Assembly (NCBI GenBank): GCA_000824785.1
Contig: CCNB01000003.1
Location: 165,744 to 206,882 of the forward strand
Source of the DNA: Mesorhizobium plurifarium
GTDB taxonomy: Bacteria > Pseudomonadota > Alphaproteobacteria > Rhizobiales > Rhizobiaceae
DNA length: 41,139 nucleotides
Direction of reading: 5' to 3'
Numbering within the stretch: the first letter of the stretch is position 1; every line of letters begins with the position of its first letter. A program made the translations under genes and the position numbers. This document shows positions 16,244 through 26,072 of the stretch, one piece after another. The notes under the pieces are model-generated. The model was not told the DNA's origin. It made no database searches and saw nothing but the letters and a program-made list of their open reading frames with translations.

Positions 16244-16663
16244 ATGGAACTCTATCGCGGCCGGCTCATCGACCACATCCAGCTTGTGGTTCGCGACCTT
16301 CAGGCCAGCCGGCGTTTCTACGGAGCGCTGTTCGAGGTGCTGGGCATTCCGATCGGCGGCGAGGCGCAGGATTATTTCTGGGCCGACGAATTGTTCGTTT
16401 CCAGCGTCGACAGCCGCGCCGCGCTCGGCGTGCTCACCGGCCGCCACCATCTCGCCTTCCAGGCCAGGGACCGCGCCATGGTCGATGCCTTCTACCAAGC
16501 GGGGCTTGCCGCCGGCGGCAAGGACAATGGCGCGCCGGGCGAGCGCCGCTACCACCCGGGCTACTACGCCTGCTTCCTGCTCGACCCCGACGGCAACAAC
16601 ATCGAGGCGGTGTTCCACGGCGAGGCCAGGCGAAGCGCCGCGGCGGTGGAGATCAGCTTTTAG
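16244..16663 (+). CDS. VOC family protein (glyoxalase/bleomycin-resistance fold)
   Basis: This 139-residue single-domain VOC protein has His at DHIQLVV (N-terminal strand), HHLAFQAR in the middle and Glu in GNNIEAVF near the C-terminus, a full set of candidate metal ligands for a homodimeric enzyme. The start at 16244 follows GAGGAG; the frame is open to 16163 without support. Members include lyases, dioxygenases and antibiotic-binding proteins, and the substrate here is unknown. Its stop overlaps the stop of the convergent regulator gene by four bases (TTAG at 16660-16663). Confidence 0.85.
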   Translation: MELYRGRLIDHIQLVVRDLQASRRFYGALFEVLGIPIGGEAQDYFWADELFVSSVDSRAALGVLTGRHHLAFQARDRAMVDAFYQAGLAAGGKDNGAPGERRYHPGYYACFLLDPDGNNIEAVFHGEARRSAAAVEISF

Positions 16664-18189
16664 CGAGCGGAGAGGCCGTTGATGTCCCAGCCCGCCAGCT
16701 CGAGGCCCTCGCGTATTCTCTCGCGGTCCTCGGATCGCTCCATGCGCGTTTCCTCGATGATTTGCGCGATGGTGAGGCCGGGCTCCAGGGCGCGTCCTTC
16801 ACGCACGCACGCCAGCGCCTTCTCGGCGTCGCCGGCCAGGGCGTAGCACGTGGCCAGTCTCGCCCATTGCCACGCGCTCTTGCGGGGCAGGCATGAGAAG
16901 GACGCGGCCGCCTCGCGGTAGCGGCCGAGGATCAGCAGGGCTTCGCCCCGGTCGTGATAGTACCAGGTCGGATGCATCGGATTGAGCTGGATGGCCTTGT
17001 CGAGCAGGGCCAGCCCGGCCTCGCCGTCGCCACGCAGCGCCCGGAAGAAGCCGGTTTGGGCGAGCGTGTCCGCGTCGTAGGGATTGAGATCCAGCGCGCG
17101 GGCGAAGTGCTTCTCGGCGGCATCGTATTCGTCGCGGCCGCGATAGAGAAGTGTCAGCGCCAGCATGCGGTGGCAGCGCGCCTCGTCCGGGCTGAGCGCG
17201 ATCGCATGCAGCGCCCGATCGCGCGCCTGGTCGAGCACGGCGCGCGGCGCATCGGCGTAGCCGCCGATAATCACCTCGGCGAGCGCCAGGTAAGCGTGCG
17301 CCAGCCCTGATTGCGGATCGAGCTCGATGGCCTTGAGGAAATGCGCGCGGGCCTCCTGGTTGACGCCGTCGCCAAAGCTGCGGAGCAGCTCCTTGCCGCG
17401 CAGGAAATGCAGATAGGCTTCGACATTGGCGGCGGGCGCCGGCACACCGCGCCGCATCACCGCGCTTTCGATGTTGGCGACCAGCGCCGTCACGATCCGC
17501 TGCGCCACCATCGTCTGGAAAGCGAAGATATCGCCCGTGGCGAAAGTGAAACTCTGCGACCAGACGCGCCGGCCGGATGCCGTCTCGGTCAGAACGACGC
17601 GCGCGCCGTATTCCGTCCCGGCGGTTTCGACGCGGCCTTCGGCGATATAGTCCGCGCCGAGCCGCTCCGCGGTTGCCCGGATGTCCTCGCGCGAATGCTC
17701 GGCCAGGGCGAAGGCCGAATGGCGCGCCAGCACTGCGACGGTCTTGAAGTATGAAAGCGCGTTGGTGATTTCCTCGACGGCGCCGTCGAACAATGCCCTG
17801 GCGGCGGCATCGGCGGGGTCCACATCAAACGGCAGCACCGCCACCGTCGGCTCTGCCCCCGCCGCGGCCGCCGCCGGTGGCTGTGCTGCCTCGGCCTCGG
17901 GAAGCTGGAAGAGATAGCCCCGGCGCGGCACCGTGCGGATCAGCGCCTGCGCCTCGTCGCCAATCGATTTGCGCGCGTCGCGGATCGATTGGGTGAGCGA
18001 ATCCTCGGTGACGATGATTCCTGGCCAGACCGCCTGCAGCAATTCTTCCTTGCTCAGCACCCGACCGGGATTGCGCGCCAGGTAGGCCAGCAGCTCCAGG
18101 GTTTTCGGCCGGACCGGCACGATCTCGCCGTCACGCCGGAGCGTACCCCGGTCGAGATCGAGCACCGCGCCGCCGATCCGTAGCGCCAA
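16660..18189 (-). CDS. Transcriptional regulator: OmpR/CadC-type winged helix fused to TolB-like domain and TPR repeats
   Basis: This 509-residue protein starts with a winged-helix DNA-binding domain (about residues 5-95: RPKTLELLAYLARNPGRVLSKEEL…VPRRGYLF). A TolB-like N-terminal domain follows (about 113-235: TVAVLPFD…LGADYIAEGRV…WSQSF). The remainder contains TPR repeats (AHFLKAIELDP, FARALDLNP, LLDKAIQLNP). There is no membrane segment, so unlike CadC it should be cytoplasmic. The start is a TTG with GGGGCAAGAG upstream; no in-frame ATG is near. The sensory body is homologous to that of the LuxR-headed regulator at 19024-20466. Two small genes lie just upstream on the same strand and may share a transcript. 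Confidence 0.87.
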   Translation of the reverse strand: MALRIGGAVLDLDRGTLRRDGEIVPVRPKTLELLAYLARNPGRVLSKEELLQAVWPGIIVTEDSLTQSIRDARKSIGDEAQALIRTVPRRGYLFQLPEAEAAQPPAAAAAGAEPTVAVLPFDVDPADAAARALFDGAVEEITNALSYFKTVAVLARHSAFALAEHSREDIRATAERLGADYIAEGRVETAGTEYGARVVLTETASGRRVWSQSFTFATGDIFAFQTMVAQRIVTALVANIESAVMRRGVPAPAANVEAYLHFLRGKELLRSFGDGVNQEARAHFLKAIELDPQSGLAHAYLALAEVIIGGYADAPRAVLDQARDRALHAIALSPDEARCHRMLALTLLYRGRDEYDAAEKHFARALDLNPYDADTLAQTGFFRALRGDGEAGLALLDKAIQLNPMHPTWYYHDRGEALLILGRYREAAASFSCLPRKSAWQWARLATCYALAGDAEKALACVREGRALEPGLTIAQIIEETRMERSEDRERIREGLELAGWDINGLSAR

Positions 18190-18252
18190 GCTCTTGCCCC
18201 ATCACCGCGCTTCATCGCGCACCGTCCATGGGAATGGCAAATGCCGGCAAGG

Positions 18253-18477
18253 TCAAGCTGGAAACAAGTTCAAGCCTGAAAAGAGGCCGCGCAAGCGAAA
18301 CCTTGGTCCGGGCGATTCGGTGGCGGCTTTCTCGCTGGACGCCACCCCTTCGAGGTAGGCCAGCATCTCGTTGCTCTCGCCGCAACAAGGGCCGGCAAAG
18401 CCGGTCGAAAGGAAACGAAGCATTTCCTCTCGTGCCAACTGGGCGGGCGGGAACGGTGCGTCAATCCTCTGAGGCAT
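18253..18477 (-). CDS. Small hypothetical protein, 74 aa
   Basis: The product begins MPQRIDAPFPPAQLAREEM, has adjacent cysteines (GPCCGES), and ends in a basic then hydrophobic tail (FRLRGLFSGLNLFPA). The start at 18477 is supported by GGAGGGC about 6 nt upstream. It lies 63 bp upstream of the winged-helix regulator and downstream of the DUF1127-like gene, all on the minus strand. No family recognised. The paired cysteines might bind metal or be redox-active, but this is speculation. Confidence 0.55.
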   Translation of the reverse strand: MPQRIDAPFPPAQLAREEMLRFLSTGFAGPCCGESNEMLAYLEGVASSEKAATESPGPRFRLRGLFSGLNLFPA

Positions 18478-18600
18478 GATTGCCCTCCATGCTTGGCGGC
18501 GGCAGCGGTGGGTCTCCTGCCCGTCGCCATTCCGCAAGCATCGCTGCGAAAGGTCCCTGCCGTCCTGAACGACTGCTGATTTTTTGCTGAATTGTTCCGG

Positions 18601-18858
18601 CTACCGCCGCCAGAATGGCTTGGCGAGTTCCTCACGCGCGGCGTCCATCGTCAGGCCCATGTCACCGATCAGATACGGCGTGTCGCGTGCCTTGAGCGCA
18701 AGGTCCCTGCGGAAAAAGGCGCGCTCGCGCCACACTGCGAAAAGACCAAACAGGCCGGGCCGGCGTGGCAGGAGGCTTTCTCCGGTCGGCGGTTCGCGGA
18801 CATCGAGCCGCACGGCGCTGTAAAAATCGGAAATCGTGTTCAACGTCGGATTCATCAT
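18601..18858 (-). CDS. DUF1127-like small protein, 85 aa
   Basis: The C-terminal half fits the DUF1127 pattern: WRERAFFRRDL, then YLIGDMGLT in place of the usual L-x-DIGL, then a C-terminal KPFWRR. DUF1127 proteins in alphaproteobacteria are small Arg-rich factors; in Agrobacterium some have been linked to phosphate and carbon metabolism and to RNA turnover. The N-terminal 35 residues are not typical. The start has GAGGAG upstream. It is divergent from the LuxR-headed regulator (165-bp gap) and is probably the first gene of a minus-strand unit ending in the winged-helix regulator. Confidence 0.75.
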   Translation of the reverse strand: MMNPTLNTISDFYSAVRLDVREPPTGESLLPRRPGLFGLFAVWRERAFFRRDLALKARDTPYLIGDMGLTMDAAREELAKPFWRR

Positions 18859-19023
18859 CGGCTCCTCGGGAACGAATGGCCCTCATAGAGGGCATGCGGG
18901 GAGCCTGAACCTCCAGCCTCGGCCGCGCCATCGGCCGCATGCAGTGTCTTGGGTCCTGCATTTGTAGTATTTTTGCTGCTGCGGGCGTTTGGTAATGTTC
19001 CCGTCCGCGGGCAGGGGATCGGG

Positions 19024-20466
19024 ATGAACCACAACGCCATGTCCACACCGGCCATGCCTTCGCCTGGCCAGTCCTTGCCGGCCCTGTCCGAGCGCGAGCG
19101 CGCGGTGGCGGAAAAGTTCGCGGCGGGCCTGACTTATCGCGAGATCGGCAAGGCGCTGTTCATCGCCCCGTCGACCGTGCGCACGCATCTCGCCGCGATC
19201 TACGAAAAGCTCGGCGTGCGCAGCAAGATCGCACTCGCCATGCACGTCAATGCCATCGCGGCCGCGCCGTCTGCGCCCGAAGCCTCGCCGGTGCTTGCGA
19301 TATTTCCAATCGAGTGCCTGAACGCCGACGAACGCTGGCACCGCTTTGCCGACGGCCTGTCGTCGGACATCACCGTCGATCTTGCGCGCTACGCCGACAT
19401 GCCGGTGATCGCCTTCCACACCATGAAATCGCTGGGCAGCAGGCCCGCCGATTTCGCCGCGGACGGCAAGGCGCTGGGCGCCACCTATATCGTCTCGGGT
19501 CAGTTGCGGGCCGACGACCGCCGGATCCGGTTGACGATCGAACTTGCAGATGCAGGGACCGGTGTCAGCCTCTGGAGCGAGCGCTTCGACCGTCCGGCGG
19601 AGGACATCTTCGCTCTGCAGGACAGCCTGACCGAAAGCGTCATCAATGTGCTCGCCGGCTGTTTCGGCGCGATCGCCACGGTCGGCCGCAATGCGATCCG
19701 TCGCAAGCCGCCGGCCAGTCTGCGTGCCTATGACTGCCATTTGCTGGGCGTCGAGCAGCACAACACCTTCAGCCGCAGCGGCAACAGGGAAGCCATCAGG
19801 TTGTTTTCACGCGCCCTCGAGCTTGACCCGACCCTGGTCAGGGCCTGGACCGAACTCGCCTACGCCTATTCGATCGAAGCGTGCAACGGCTACGGCGACG
19901 ACCTGAACACCTCGATCGCCAAATGGCGCTGGGCGGTCGAGAACGCTCTGCGGTTCGACCCGACCGACAGCAGCGCGCACACCTGCTTCGGCGATCTCAT
20001 GGGCTGCCTCGGCGATCTGGAAGCGGCCGAAAGCGCTCACCGGCGAGCCTTCGAATGCGGCTCCAACCATGCCGACACGCTGGCGCTGCTTGCCGGCAGC
20101 AAGGCACTGGTCGCCGGCGATCCGGCTGAGGCGATCCCGCTCATCGAGCGCGCGATGCGCCTCAATCCGCTTGCTCCGCCCTGGTATTTCGGCATGCAGG
20201 GCCGCGTCCTGTTCGCGGCCGGCAGGCACCGGGAAGCCATTGCGGCGCTGCGGCGAAGCACACCGGATTCTCCCCACGTGCTGGTCTTTTTGATGCTCGC
20301 CCATGCGGTACTGGGCGAAGGGCCTGAGGCCGCGGCCATCGCGGCCAGGCTGCGGGCCGAATTTCCCGGCTTCTCGATCGAGGGTTTTATCTCGGGCTAT
20401 CCGGTCAGCAATCCCGGCGCTGCGCAGGCCATGCGCGAGGCGGCGAAACTGGTGCCGATCCGCTAA
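19024..20466 (+). CDS. LuxR-type HTH regulator fused to TolB-like domain and TPR repeats
   Basis: This 480-residue protein has an N-terminal LuxR/GerE helix-turn-helix (about residues 20-75: LSERERAVAEKFAAGLTYREI…STVRTHLAAIYEKLGV). A TolB-like domain follows (about 92-215: LGATYIVSGQL…LWSERFDRPAEDIFALQ), and then TPR repeats (IRLFSRALELDP, IERAMRLNPLAP). A LuxR HTH at the N-terminus is unusual, since most LuxR proteins carry it at the C-terminus. The body is homologous to that of the regulator at 16660-18189. The frame is open back to 18949, but the ATG at 19024, with a purine-rich GGGGATCGGG before it, fits best. Effector unknown. Confidence 0.87.
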   Translation: MNHNAMSTPAMPSPGQSLPALSERERAVAEKFAAGLTYREIGKALFIAPSTVRTHLAAIYEKLGVRSKIALAMHVNAIAAAPSAPEASPVLAIFPIECLNADERWHRFADGLSSDITVDLARYADMPVIAFHTMKSLGSRPADFAADGKALGATYIVSGQLRADDRRIRLTIELADAGTGVSLWSERFDRPAEDIFALQDSLTESVINVLAGCFGAIATVGRNAIRRKPPASLRAYDCHLLGVEQHNTFSRSGNREAIRLFSRALELDPTLVRAWTELAYAYSIEACNGYGDDLNTSIAKWRWAVENALRFDPTDSSAHTCFGDLMGCLGDLEAAESAHRRAFECGSNHADTLALLAGSKALVAGDPAEAIPLIERAMRLNPLAPPWYFGMQGRVLFAAGRHREAIAALRRSTPDSPHVLVFLMLAHAVLGEGPEAAAIAARLRAEFPGFSIEGFISGYPVSNPGAAQAMREAAKLVPIR

Positions 20467-20477
20467 CCGTCGGCGCT

Positions 20478-21071
20478 CTAACCCCCGCCCAGAAACGCCG
20501 CGATCAGCTTCAGCATATTGCCGTCATGCCCGAACTCTTTCGTGTCGAAGTCGCGGCTGCCCTGGCGCTGCGCCTTGGAGAGCTGGTCGAGATAGGCTGT
20601 CAGCTCGGCCCTGACCTTCTTGCAGCCGGGATCGTTCTCGGCGGTGAGGCCGGTGCTGAAGGCGACGATCTTGTCCACCATGTCGACGATGCCGGCGCCA
20701 TGCACCTTCTCATGCGCGATCAGCCCGGCGGCGAACCTGTCCCAGCGCGCCTGCAGGGCGGGCTCCAGCTTTCCGGCCGGCTTCGGCAGCGTGTAGGTGA
20801 TGATCAGCTTCGGCCGCGCCGTCTTCAGCACACAGGCATTGCCTTGCGGCTGGTAATCGCGCTGCCAGGTCAGCTTGAAGAAAGTATGCGCGATGACGCG
20901 CCGAGCGTTGCCGGCCGTGCCGATCAGCGGGCCTTTCTCGCCGATCGACAGGTAGAGCTGCTCTGCCGTCTGGCCCGAGACGGCATAGGTGTCGATTTTT
21001 TCGACGGGCTTCCAGTCTGCGAGGGCTGGCGTGGACAGGAGCAGGGCGGCAAGGAGGAGGGCTGGCTTCAT
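20478..21071 (-). CDS. DUF922 family putative zinc protease, secreted
   Basis: This 197-residue protein has a Sec signal peptide (residues 1-18, cleavage near ALA-DW) and the metalloprotease motif HEKVH at His120-Glu121-His124. This matches the DUF922 family of predicted Zn-dependent peptidases. Two cysteines (Cys80 and a Cys in the C-terminal third) could form a disulfide in the periplasm. It converges on the LuxR-headed regulator gene with 11 bp between stops. Protease activity has not been shown for the family as far as I know; the role is inferred. Confidence 0.82.
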   Translation of the reverse strand: MKPALLLAALLLSTPALADWKPVEKIDTYAVSGQTAEQLYLSIGEKGPLIGTAGNARRVIAHTFFKLTWQRDYQPQGNACVLKTARPKLIITYTLPKPAGKLEPALQARWDRFAAGLIAHEKVHGAGIVDMVDKIVAFSTGLTAENDPGCKKVRAELTAYLDQLSKAQRQGSRDFDTKEFGHDGNMLKLIAAFLGGG

Positions 21072-21187
21072 GGGCGAGCCATAGCATTGGGCCTCGTTCG
21101 GAAGAAGCCGGCCCGCGGTTTATCGGAACCCGCTCCACCCGCTGGTCGTTTCCTTGGGCAATCATCCCGACCCATGGGGAGGCCAAG

Positions 21188-21421
21188 ATGACCCGCAACG
21201 AGATCATTTCCGTGCTTGGACCGGTCGACGAGGCCGTCATCGCCGACATCGCGCTCACCGGCGCCAGCCTCGAGGAGCTGCGCGAGGCCTTCGCCTGGAT
21301 TGGCGCCGACGAGGCGCTGGTCAATGAAGGTCACGCCATGCCCGGCGCCCGCGTGGCGAAACTGATCGAGATCCTCGAACCGCCCGAGGACGAGCCCGAG
21401 ACACCCGGCGCGATGGAGTAG
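21188..21421 (+). CDS. Small conserved-looking hypothetical protein, 77 aa
   Basis: This acidic helical protein begins MTRNEIISVLGPVDEAVIADI and ends in a Glu/Pro-rich tail (PPEDEPETPG). The start follows GGGAGGCC. There is no signal peptide, no membrane segment and no cysteine. The pattern of an EIIS-LG-P-DE helix followed by ELREAFAWI suggests a compact helical domain; no family named. It diverges from the DUF922 gene and lies 90 bp before the flavin monooxygenase gene. Confidence 0.7.
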   Translation: MTRNEIISVLGPVDEAVIADIALTGASLEELREAFAWIGADEALVNEGHAMPGARVAKLIEILEPPEDEPETPGAME

Positions 21422-21511
21422 GGCAGCGACGCCCCCTAGGTGCTTCTCCCTACTTGTCGCCCGCCCACCTCCCGTCATAGCTTTTGCCGCTTGGGCGGGA
21501 GGAGAGGATCT

Positions 21512-22609
21512 TTGGACGCCAATGTCGTCATCGTCGGCGCCGGCCCTGCCGGGCTCGCGGTCGCCGCTTGCCTGAAACAGGCGGGGCAGGATTTCGTCAT
21601 CCTTGAAAAGGCCGATGAGGTTGCGCCCTCCTGGCGCCGGCATTACCGGCGGCTGCACCTGCACACGGTGAAGTCCTTCTCATCACTGCCTTTCGTGCCG
21701 TTTCCGAAGAGCCACCCGCGCTATGTGCCGCGCGAAAAAGTGGTCGATTATCTCGACGCCTATGCCGGGCATTTCGGGCTGAGGCCGCGCTTCGGCGTCA
21801 CCGTGAAGTCCATCCGCCGCGAGGACGGAAAGCTCGTGGTCGAGACCGATGCCGGCCCTTTCAATGCCCGCAAGGTGGTCGTCGCCACGGGCAACAATGC
21901 CGAGCCCATCACACCGGCCTTTCCGGGCATCGAGGTCTTCAGGGGCAAGGTGCTGCACAGCGCTGCCTACACCGAGGCCGCGTCCCATGTCGGCAAGGAC
22001 GTGCTGGTTGTCGGCATGGGCAACACGGGCGCGGAGATCGCGCTCGATCTGGCCGAAAGCGGCGCTCGCCCGACCATCTCGGTGCGCAAGGGCGTCCACA
22101 TCGTCCCGCGCCAGCTGTTCGGCGTGCCGATCCAGATGGTGGGCATCGCCAGCCGGCCGATGCCGCAGGCGCTGAACGACTGGATGTTTCCGAAAATCCT
22201 CGACCTGGCGCTGGGCCGGCTGGAGAAATACGGCATTATGCGGCCGAAGCAGGGCATCCTCCAAGGGATCGATGCAGGCCGCATTCCGGTGATCGATGTC
22301 GGCACGGTGGCGGCGATCAAGCAGGGGCGGATCGGCGTCGCCCTAGATATCGCAAGCTTCACCGGGGATGGCGTGAAATTCGCCGACGGGGTGGAGAAGA
22401 AGTTCGACGCGGCGATTTTCGCCACCGGCTATCGTCCGGGCTACGGCGCCTTCCTGCCGGCGGAGCTTAGCCCGGGCAAGAGCGGCGTGAACGCGCGAGC
22501 CTCGGAGCTTGGCGTCTATCTCGTCGGCTTCCACAACCCGGTCACCGGCCTGCTGCGCGAGATCGGCATCGAGGCGCAGGCGGTGGCGAAGGATATCGCC
22601 GGGAGGTGA
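21512..22609 (+). CDS. Flavin-containing monooxygenase-like NAD(P)/FAD protein
   Basis: This 365-residue protein has an FAD-binding Rossmann motif at the N-terminus (VVIVGAGPAGLAVAAC), the FMO-type WRRHYRRLHLHT segment, a second dinucleotide motif for NAD(P)H (VVGMGNTGAEIALDL), and the late ATGYRPG motif. It resembles YUCCA/CzcO-type single-chain monooxygenases that oxygenate N, S or C atoms, or oxidise carbonyls. The first in-frame ATG (21440) adds unrelated residues. The TTG at 21512 is preferred because it follows GGGAGGAGAGG at the right distance and begins the FAD fold directly. Substrate unknown. Confidence 0.88.
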   Translation: MDANVVIVGAGPAGLAVAACLKQAGQDFVILEKADEVAPSWRRHYRRLHLHTVKSFSSLPFVPFPKSHPRYVPREKVVDYLDAYAGHFGLRPRFGVTVKSIRREDGKLVVETDAGPFNARKVVVATGNNAEPITPAFPGIEVFRGKVLHSAAYTEAASHVGKDVLVVGMGNTGAEIALDLAESGARPTISVRKGVHIVPRQLFGVPIQMVGIASRPMPQALNDWMFPKILDLALGRLEKYGIMRPKQGILQGIDAGRIPVIDVGTVAAIKQGRIGVALDIASFTGDGVKFADGVEKKFDAAIFATGYRPGYGAFLPAELSPGKSGVNARASELGVYLVGFHNPVTGLLREIGIEAQAVAKDIAGR

Positions 22610-22613
22610 GGGC

Positions 22614-22671
22614 GAGGCGTCGAAGCTGCTGATCTCCCATCTTGCGGGGGAGATGGCCGGCAGGCCAGAGG
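22614..22671. repeat. Dispersed intergenic palindromic element
   Basis: Nearly identical to 4728-4787: GAGGCGTCGAAGCTGCTGAT, then a CTCCC…GGGGGAG stem and the TGGCC-GGCA-GGCCA stem. The usual GGGGG tail is changed to GGCGG. It starts 4 nt after the flavin monooxygenase stop. Confidence 0.8.
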
Positions 22672-22801
22672 CGGATGCCTCGTGCCGACTTTGGATGGTG
22701 CCTCGCCACGACCTTCGCCTGTTTTGAGCCGCGAATGCGTGAATCGGGTGGCGCATCCTACCACCTCATGCGAAGCCATTGCTGCCAATGAGGGACCGGC
22801 C

Positions 22802-23431
22802 ATGCTCACGCTCTACGATTATCTCCCGTCGCAAAACGCCTGGAAAATCCGCGTTCTGTTCGGCCTTCTCGGCATCGCCTACGAAACCCGCATGGTGTCG
22901 ATCTTCGAGGGCGAGAGCCGAACTGAGGCCTTCCTCAAGCTGAACCCGGCAGGCGCCGTTCCGGTGCTCGCCGTGGAGAACGGGCAGGCGATCGCCGAAT
23001 CCAACGCGATCCTCGTGCTCGTTGCGGAGGGCACGCCCTATCTGCCGGCAGACCGGCTTGCCCGGGCCAAGGTCATGCAGTGGCTGTTCTTCGAGCAGTA
23101 TTATGTCGAGCCGGTCATCGGCTCGCTGCGCTTCTGGACCCTGACCGGCCGGCTGGAGCGCAACCAGGCGCTGGTTGCCGGCAAGCGCGAGGCGGGTGTG
23201 CGGGCGCTTAGCGCGCTGGAGCGCAGCCTGGCTGACATGCCGTTCCTGGTTGGCGATGTGCTCACCATCGCCGACATCGCTGTCTATGCCTACGCTCACC
23301 GCGCAGAAGATTGCGGTTTTGAGCTTGCCGATTATCCGGCGGTCAGTGCCTGGATGGAGCGCGTCAGCGAGGCGATCGGGCCGGGCTATCCGGTGCATCC
23401 TTACAGCATCGACCCCCATTCGCACGCATGA
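22802..23431 (+). CDS. Glutathione S-transferase family protein
   Basis: This 209-residue protein has an N-terminal thioredoxin-like domain (residues 1-78, MLTLYDYLPSQNAWKIR, with AVPVL and the ESNAIL glutathione-binding segment). An all-helical C-terminal domain follows, including the conserved DVLTIADIAVYAYAH N-capping motif. Ser10 is a candidate catalytic residue, as in Beta-, Nu- or Theta-like bacterial GSTs, though this is not settled. The start at 22802 follows GAGGGA; the upstream open frame to 22682 overlaps intergenic sequence. It probably conjugates or reduces electrophiles with glutathione in the cytoplasm. Confidence 0.9.
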   Translation: MLTLYDYLPSQNAWKIRVLFGLLGIAYETRMVSIFEGESRTEAFLKLNPAGAVPVLAVENGQAIAESNAILVLVAEGTPYLPADRLARAKVMQWLFFEQYYVEPVIGSLRFWTLTGRLERNQALVAGKREAGVRALSALERSLADMPFLVGDVLTIADIAVYAYAHRAEDCGFELADYPAVSAWMERVSEAIGPGYPVHPYSIDPHSHA

Positions 23432-23548
23432 GCCGCCGGAACACAGCGGCGGACAGGGCGTTTTCCAGACGGCAGCGTGTCAGGCGCCGCCGATCGGCGC
23501 CCGCTTGTTTTCGCGTTGCGTTCCAGTCAAAAAGCATGGAGGTCCGCA

Positions 23549-23772
23549 ATGGTTCGCACCATCGCCGTCGCAATCCTCGCCACCGGCATGATGAGCATGC
23601 CTGCCATGGCGGCCGAGCAATACTGGGTCGCCCGGGACGCGGTATCGAAGCAGTGCGAGATCGTGCCCAAGAAGCCCGACGGCACGCTTGTCGTCGACCT
23701 TGGGAAGAAGAAATACGCCAGCGAGGGAGAGGCCAGGAAAGCGATGGAGGCGATGGCGGATTGCAAGAAGAA

Positions 23773-23776
<4 letters not shown>
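23549..23776 (+). CDS. Small secreted hypothetical protein, 75 aa
   Basis: A Sec signal peptide (residues 1-22, cleavage near AMA-AE) is followed by a 53-residue mature part beginning EQYWVARD. It has two cysteines (KQCEIV and ADCKKK) able to form one disulfide, and it is Lys-rich. The start is fixed by ATGGAGG upstream. The W-V…C-I/V pattern recalls small SPOR-like or DUF-type periplasmic proteins of rhizobia, but no family is assigned. The stop codon is part of a hairpin shared with the convergent gene. Confidence 0.7.
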
Positions 23777-24813
<1,037 letters not shown>

Positions 24814-24920
24814 TCAATCCGGCTAAATTATAGGGCCGGGAGAGGAGGCGTCCAGCGCTGGCCCTATTGACGGCGCAATCGTCGTCATCCTTGCGCGGCG
24901 ATCCACGTGGTGATGGACCA

Positions 24921-26072
24921 ATGCGGCACGACGGGCTTGTCCTGATATTGCTCTGGCGCGAGTTGGTTGCCGGCCTGCGCGCGATGCGGCGCCGCGACCT
25001 TGCCTGGATTGCGCTCGGCGGCGGTGGGCTTCTGGCCTATGCGATCGCCGATATCGTCATCGCCTTGCATGCCGCGGCGCCGAAACTGCGGGACGACCAG
25101 CTTCTGTGGATGCTTGGACTGCCAATCACTTTCGCCGCGCTGGGATGCCTGGCCGGCAATGCAATGTCGCGGCTTTGCCTTTCTCGCGCCTTCGCTCCCT
25201 TCCTCAAGGCGCTGCCGCTCGCTTCCGCGGAGCGCCGTCGCATGGCCGGGGTGGGAACCTTCGCGCTCGGCCTCCCATTCACGCTGATGATCGCCATGTC
25301 GGCCGGCTTTGCCTGCGCCGTCATTGGAAAGCCGTTGGCGCAGGCCTGGGGCTTGGGCGCGGCGATCCTGTTTGCCTTGGGCTTCGGCACGGCAGCCCTT
25401 TGGCGCCTGCGGCGGCCACGCCTTGTTCTTGATGAGGCGGCAAGCCAGGTGACACAGGTCGGACGGTCCTGGCTGCGCCGCCTCGACCGCGCACGTCCAA
25501 GCTGGCTTTCCAGCTGGGCCTGGAAACTGCCGGCCGGCCATATACGGCCGTCTTGGAAGCTGGCTGCCGCCGGCCTGCTGCTCGCGCTCGCGGCCATCGT
25601 CGGCGCATGGGCCAGCTTGGCCGGCCATTCGGCCGGGCCGGCGGCGGTTGCTGGCCTGGCGGGGGGCATTCTTGTTTTCATGCTCGGCCTGCGCTGCCAG
25701 CCGCTCGGCTCGCCGGTGCTGCGCACGGCGCCCATCGGCTTTACCCACGTGTGGCTGCGGCTGGTGCAACTGCCGCTGCAACTGTCGCTCGCCTTTTTCC
25801 TGCTGCCGGCCGGCGCGGCGCTCGCGGCCGAGCCGTCGGCGTGGTCCGTGCCGGTCGCCAGCGGCCTTTGGCTGCTGGTGCTGAACGGCGCCTATGCGGT
25901 GTTCGGCGCCTATTTCCTCAACGCACCCTTCGTCGCCATGCTGAGCTTCGCCGGCGCGCTCGCCTATGCCAGCTACGAGACGCTCGAATATGGCCGCACC
26001 GTGCTGATCGGCCTGGCGGCGCTGGTGTTCTTCCTGTGGCATCGAACCCGACAGAGGTATCGCAATGGCTGA
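24921..26072 (+). CDS. Predicted ABC transporter membrane protein
   Basis: This roughly 383-residue, very hydrophobic Ala/Leu/Gly-rich protein has about 10 candidate membrane segments and a basic cytosolic loop near residues 175-215 (RLRRPRLVLDEA…). No known permease family is recognised from motifs. Its assignment rests on size, topology and an 8-bp overlap with the ATP-binding gene that follows. The start is uncertain: ATG 24921 is chosen, and a TTG at 24867 is possible, neither with a strong ribosome binding site. Cargo unknown. Confidence 0.7.
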   Translation: MRHDGLVLILLWRELVAGLRAMRRRDLAWIALGGGGLLAYAIADIVIALHAAAPKLRDDQLLWMLGLPITFAALGCLAGNAMSRLCLSRAFAPFLKALPLASAERRRMAGVGTFALGLPFTLMIAMSAGFACAVIGKPLAQAWGLGAAILFALGFGTAALWRLRRPRLVLDEAASQVTQVGRSWLRRLDRARPSWLSSWAWKLPAGHIRPSWKLAAAGLLLALAAIVGAWASLAGHSAGPAAVAGLAGGILVFMLGLRCQPLGSPVLRTAPIGFTHVWLRLVQLPLQLSLAFFLLPAGAALAAEPSAWSVPVASGLWLLVLNGAYAVFGAYFLNAPFVAMLSFAGALAYASYETLEYGRTVLIGLAALVFFLWHRTRQRYRNG

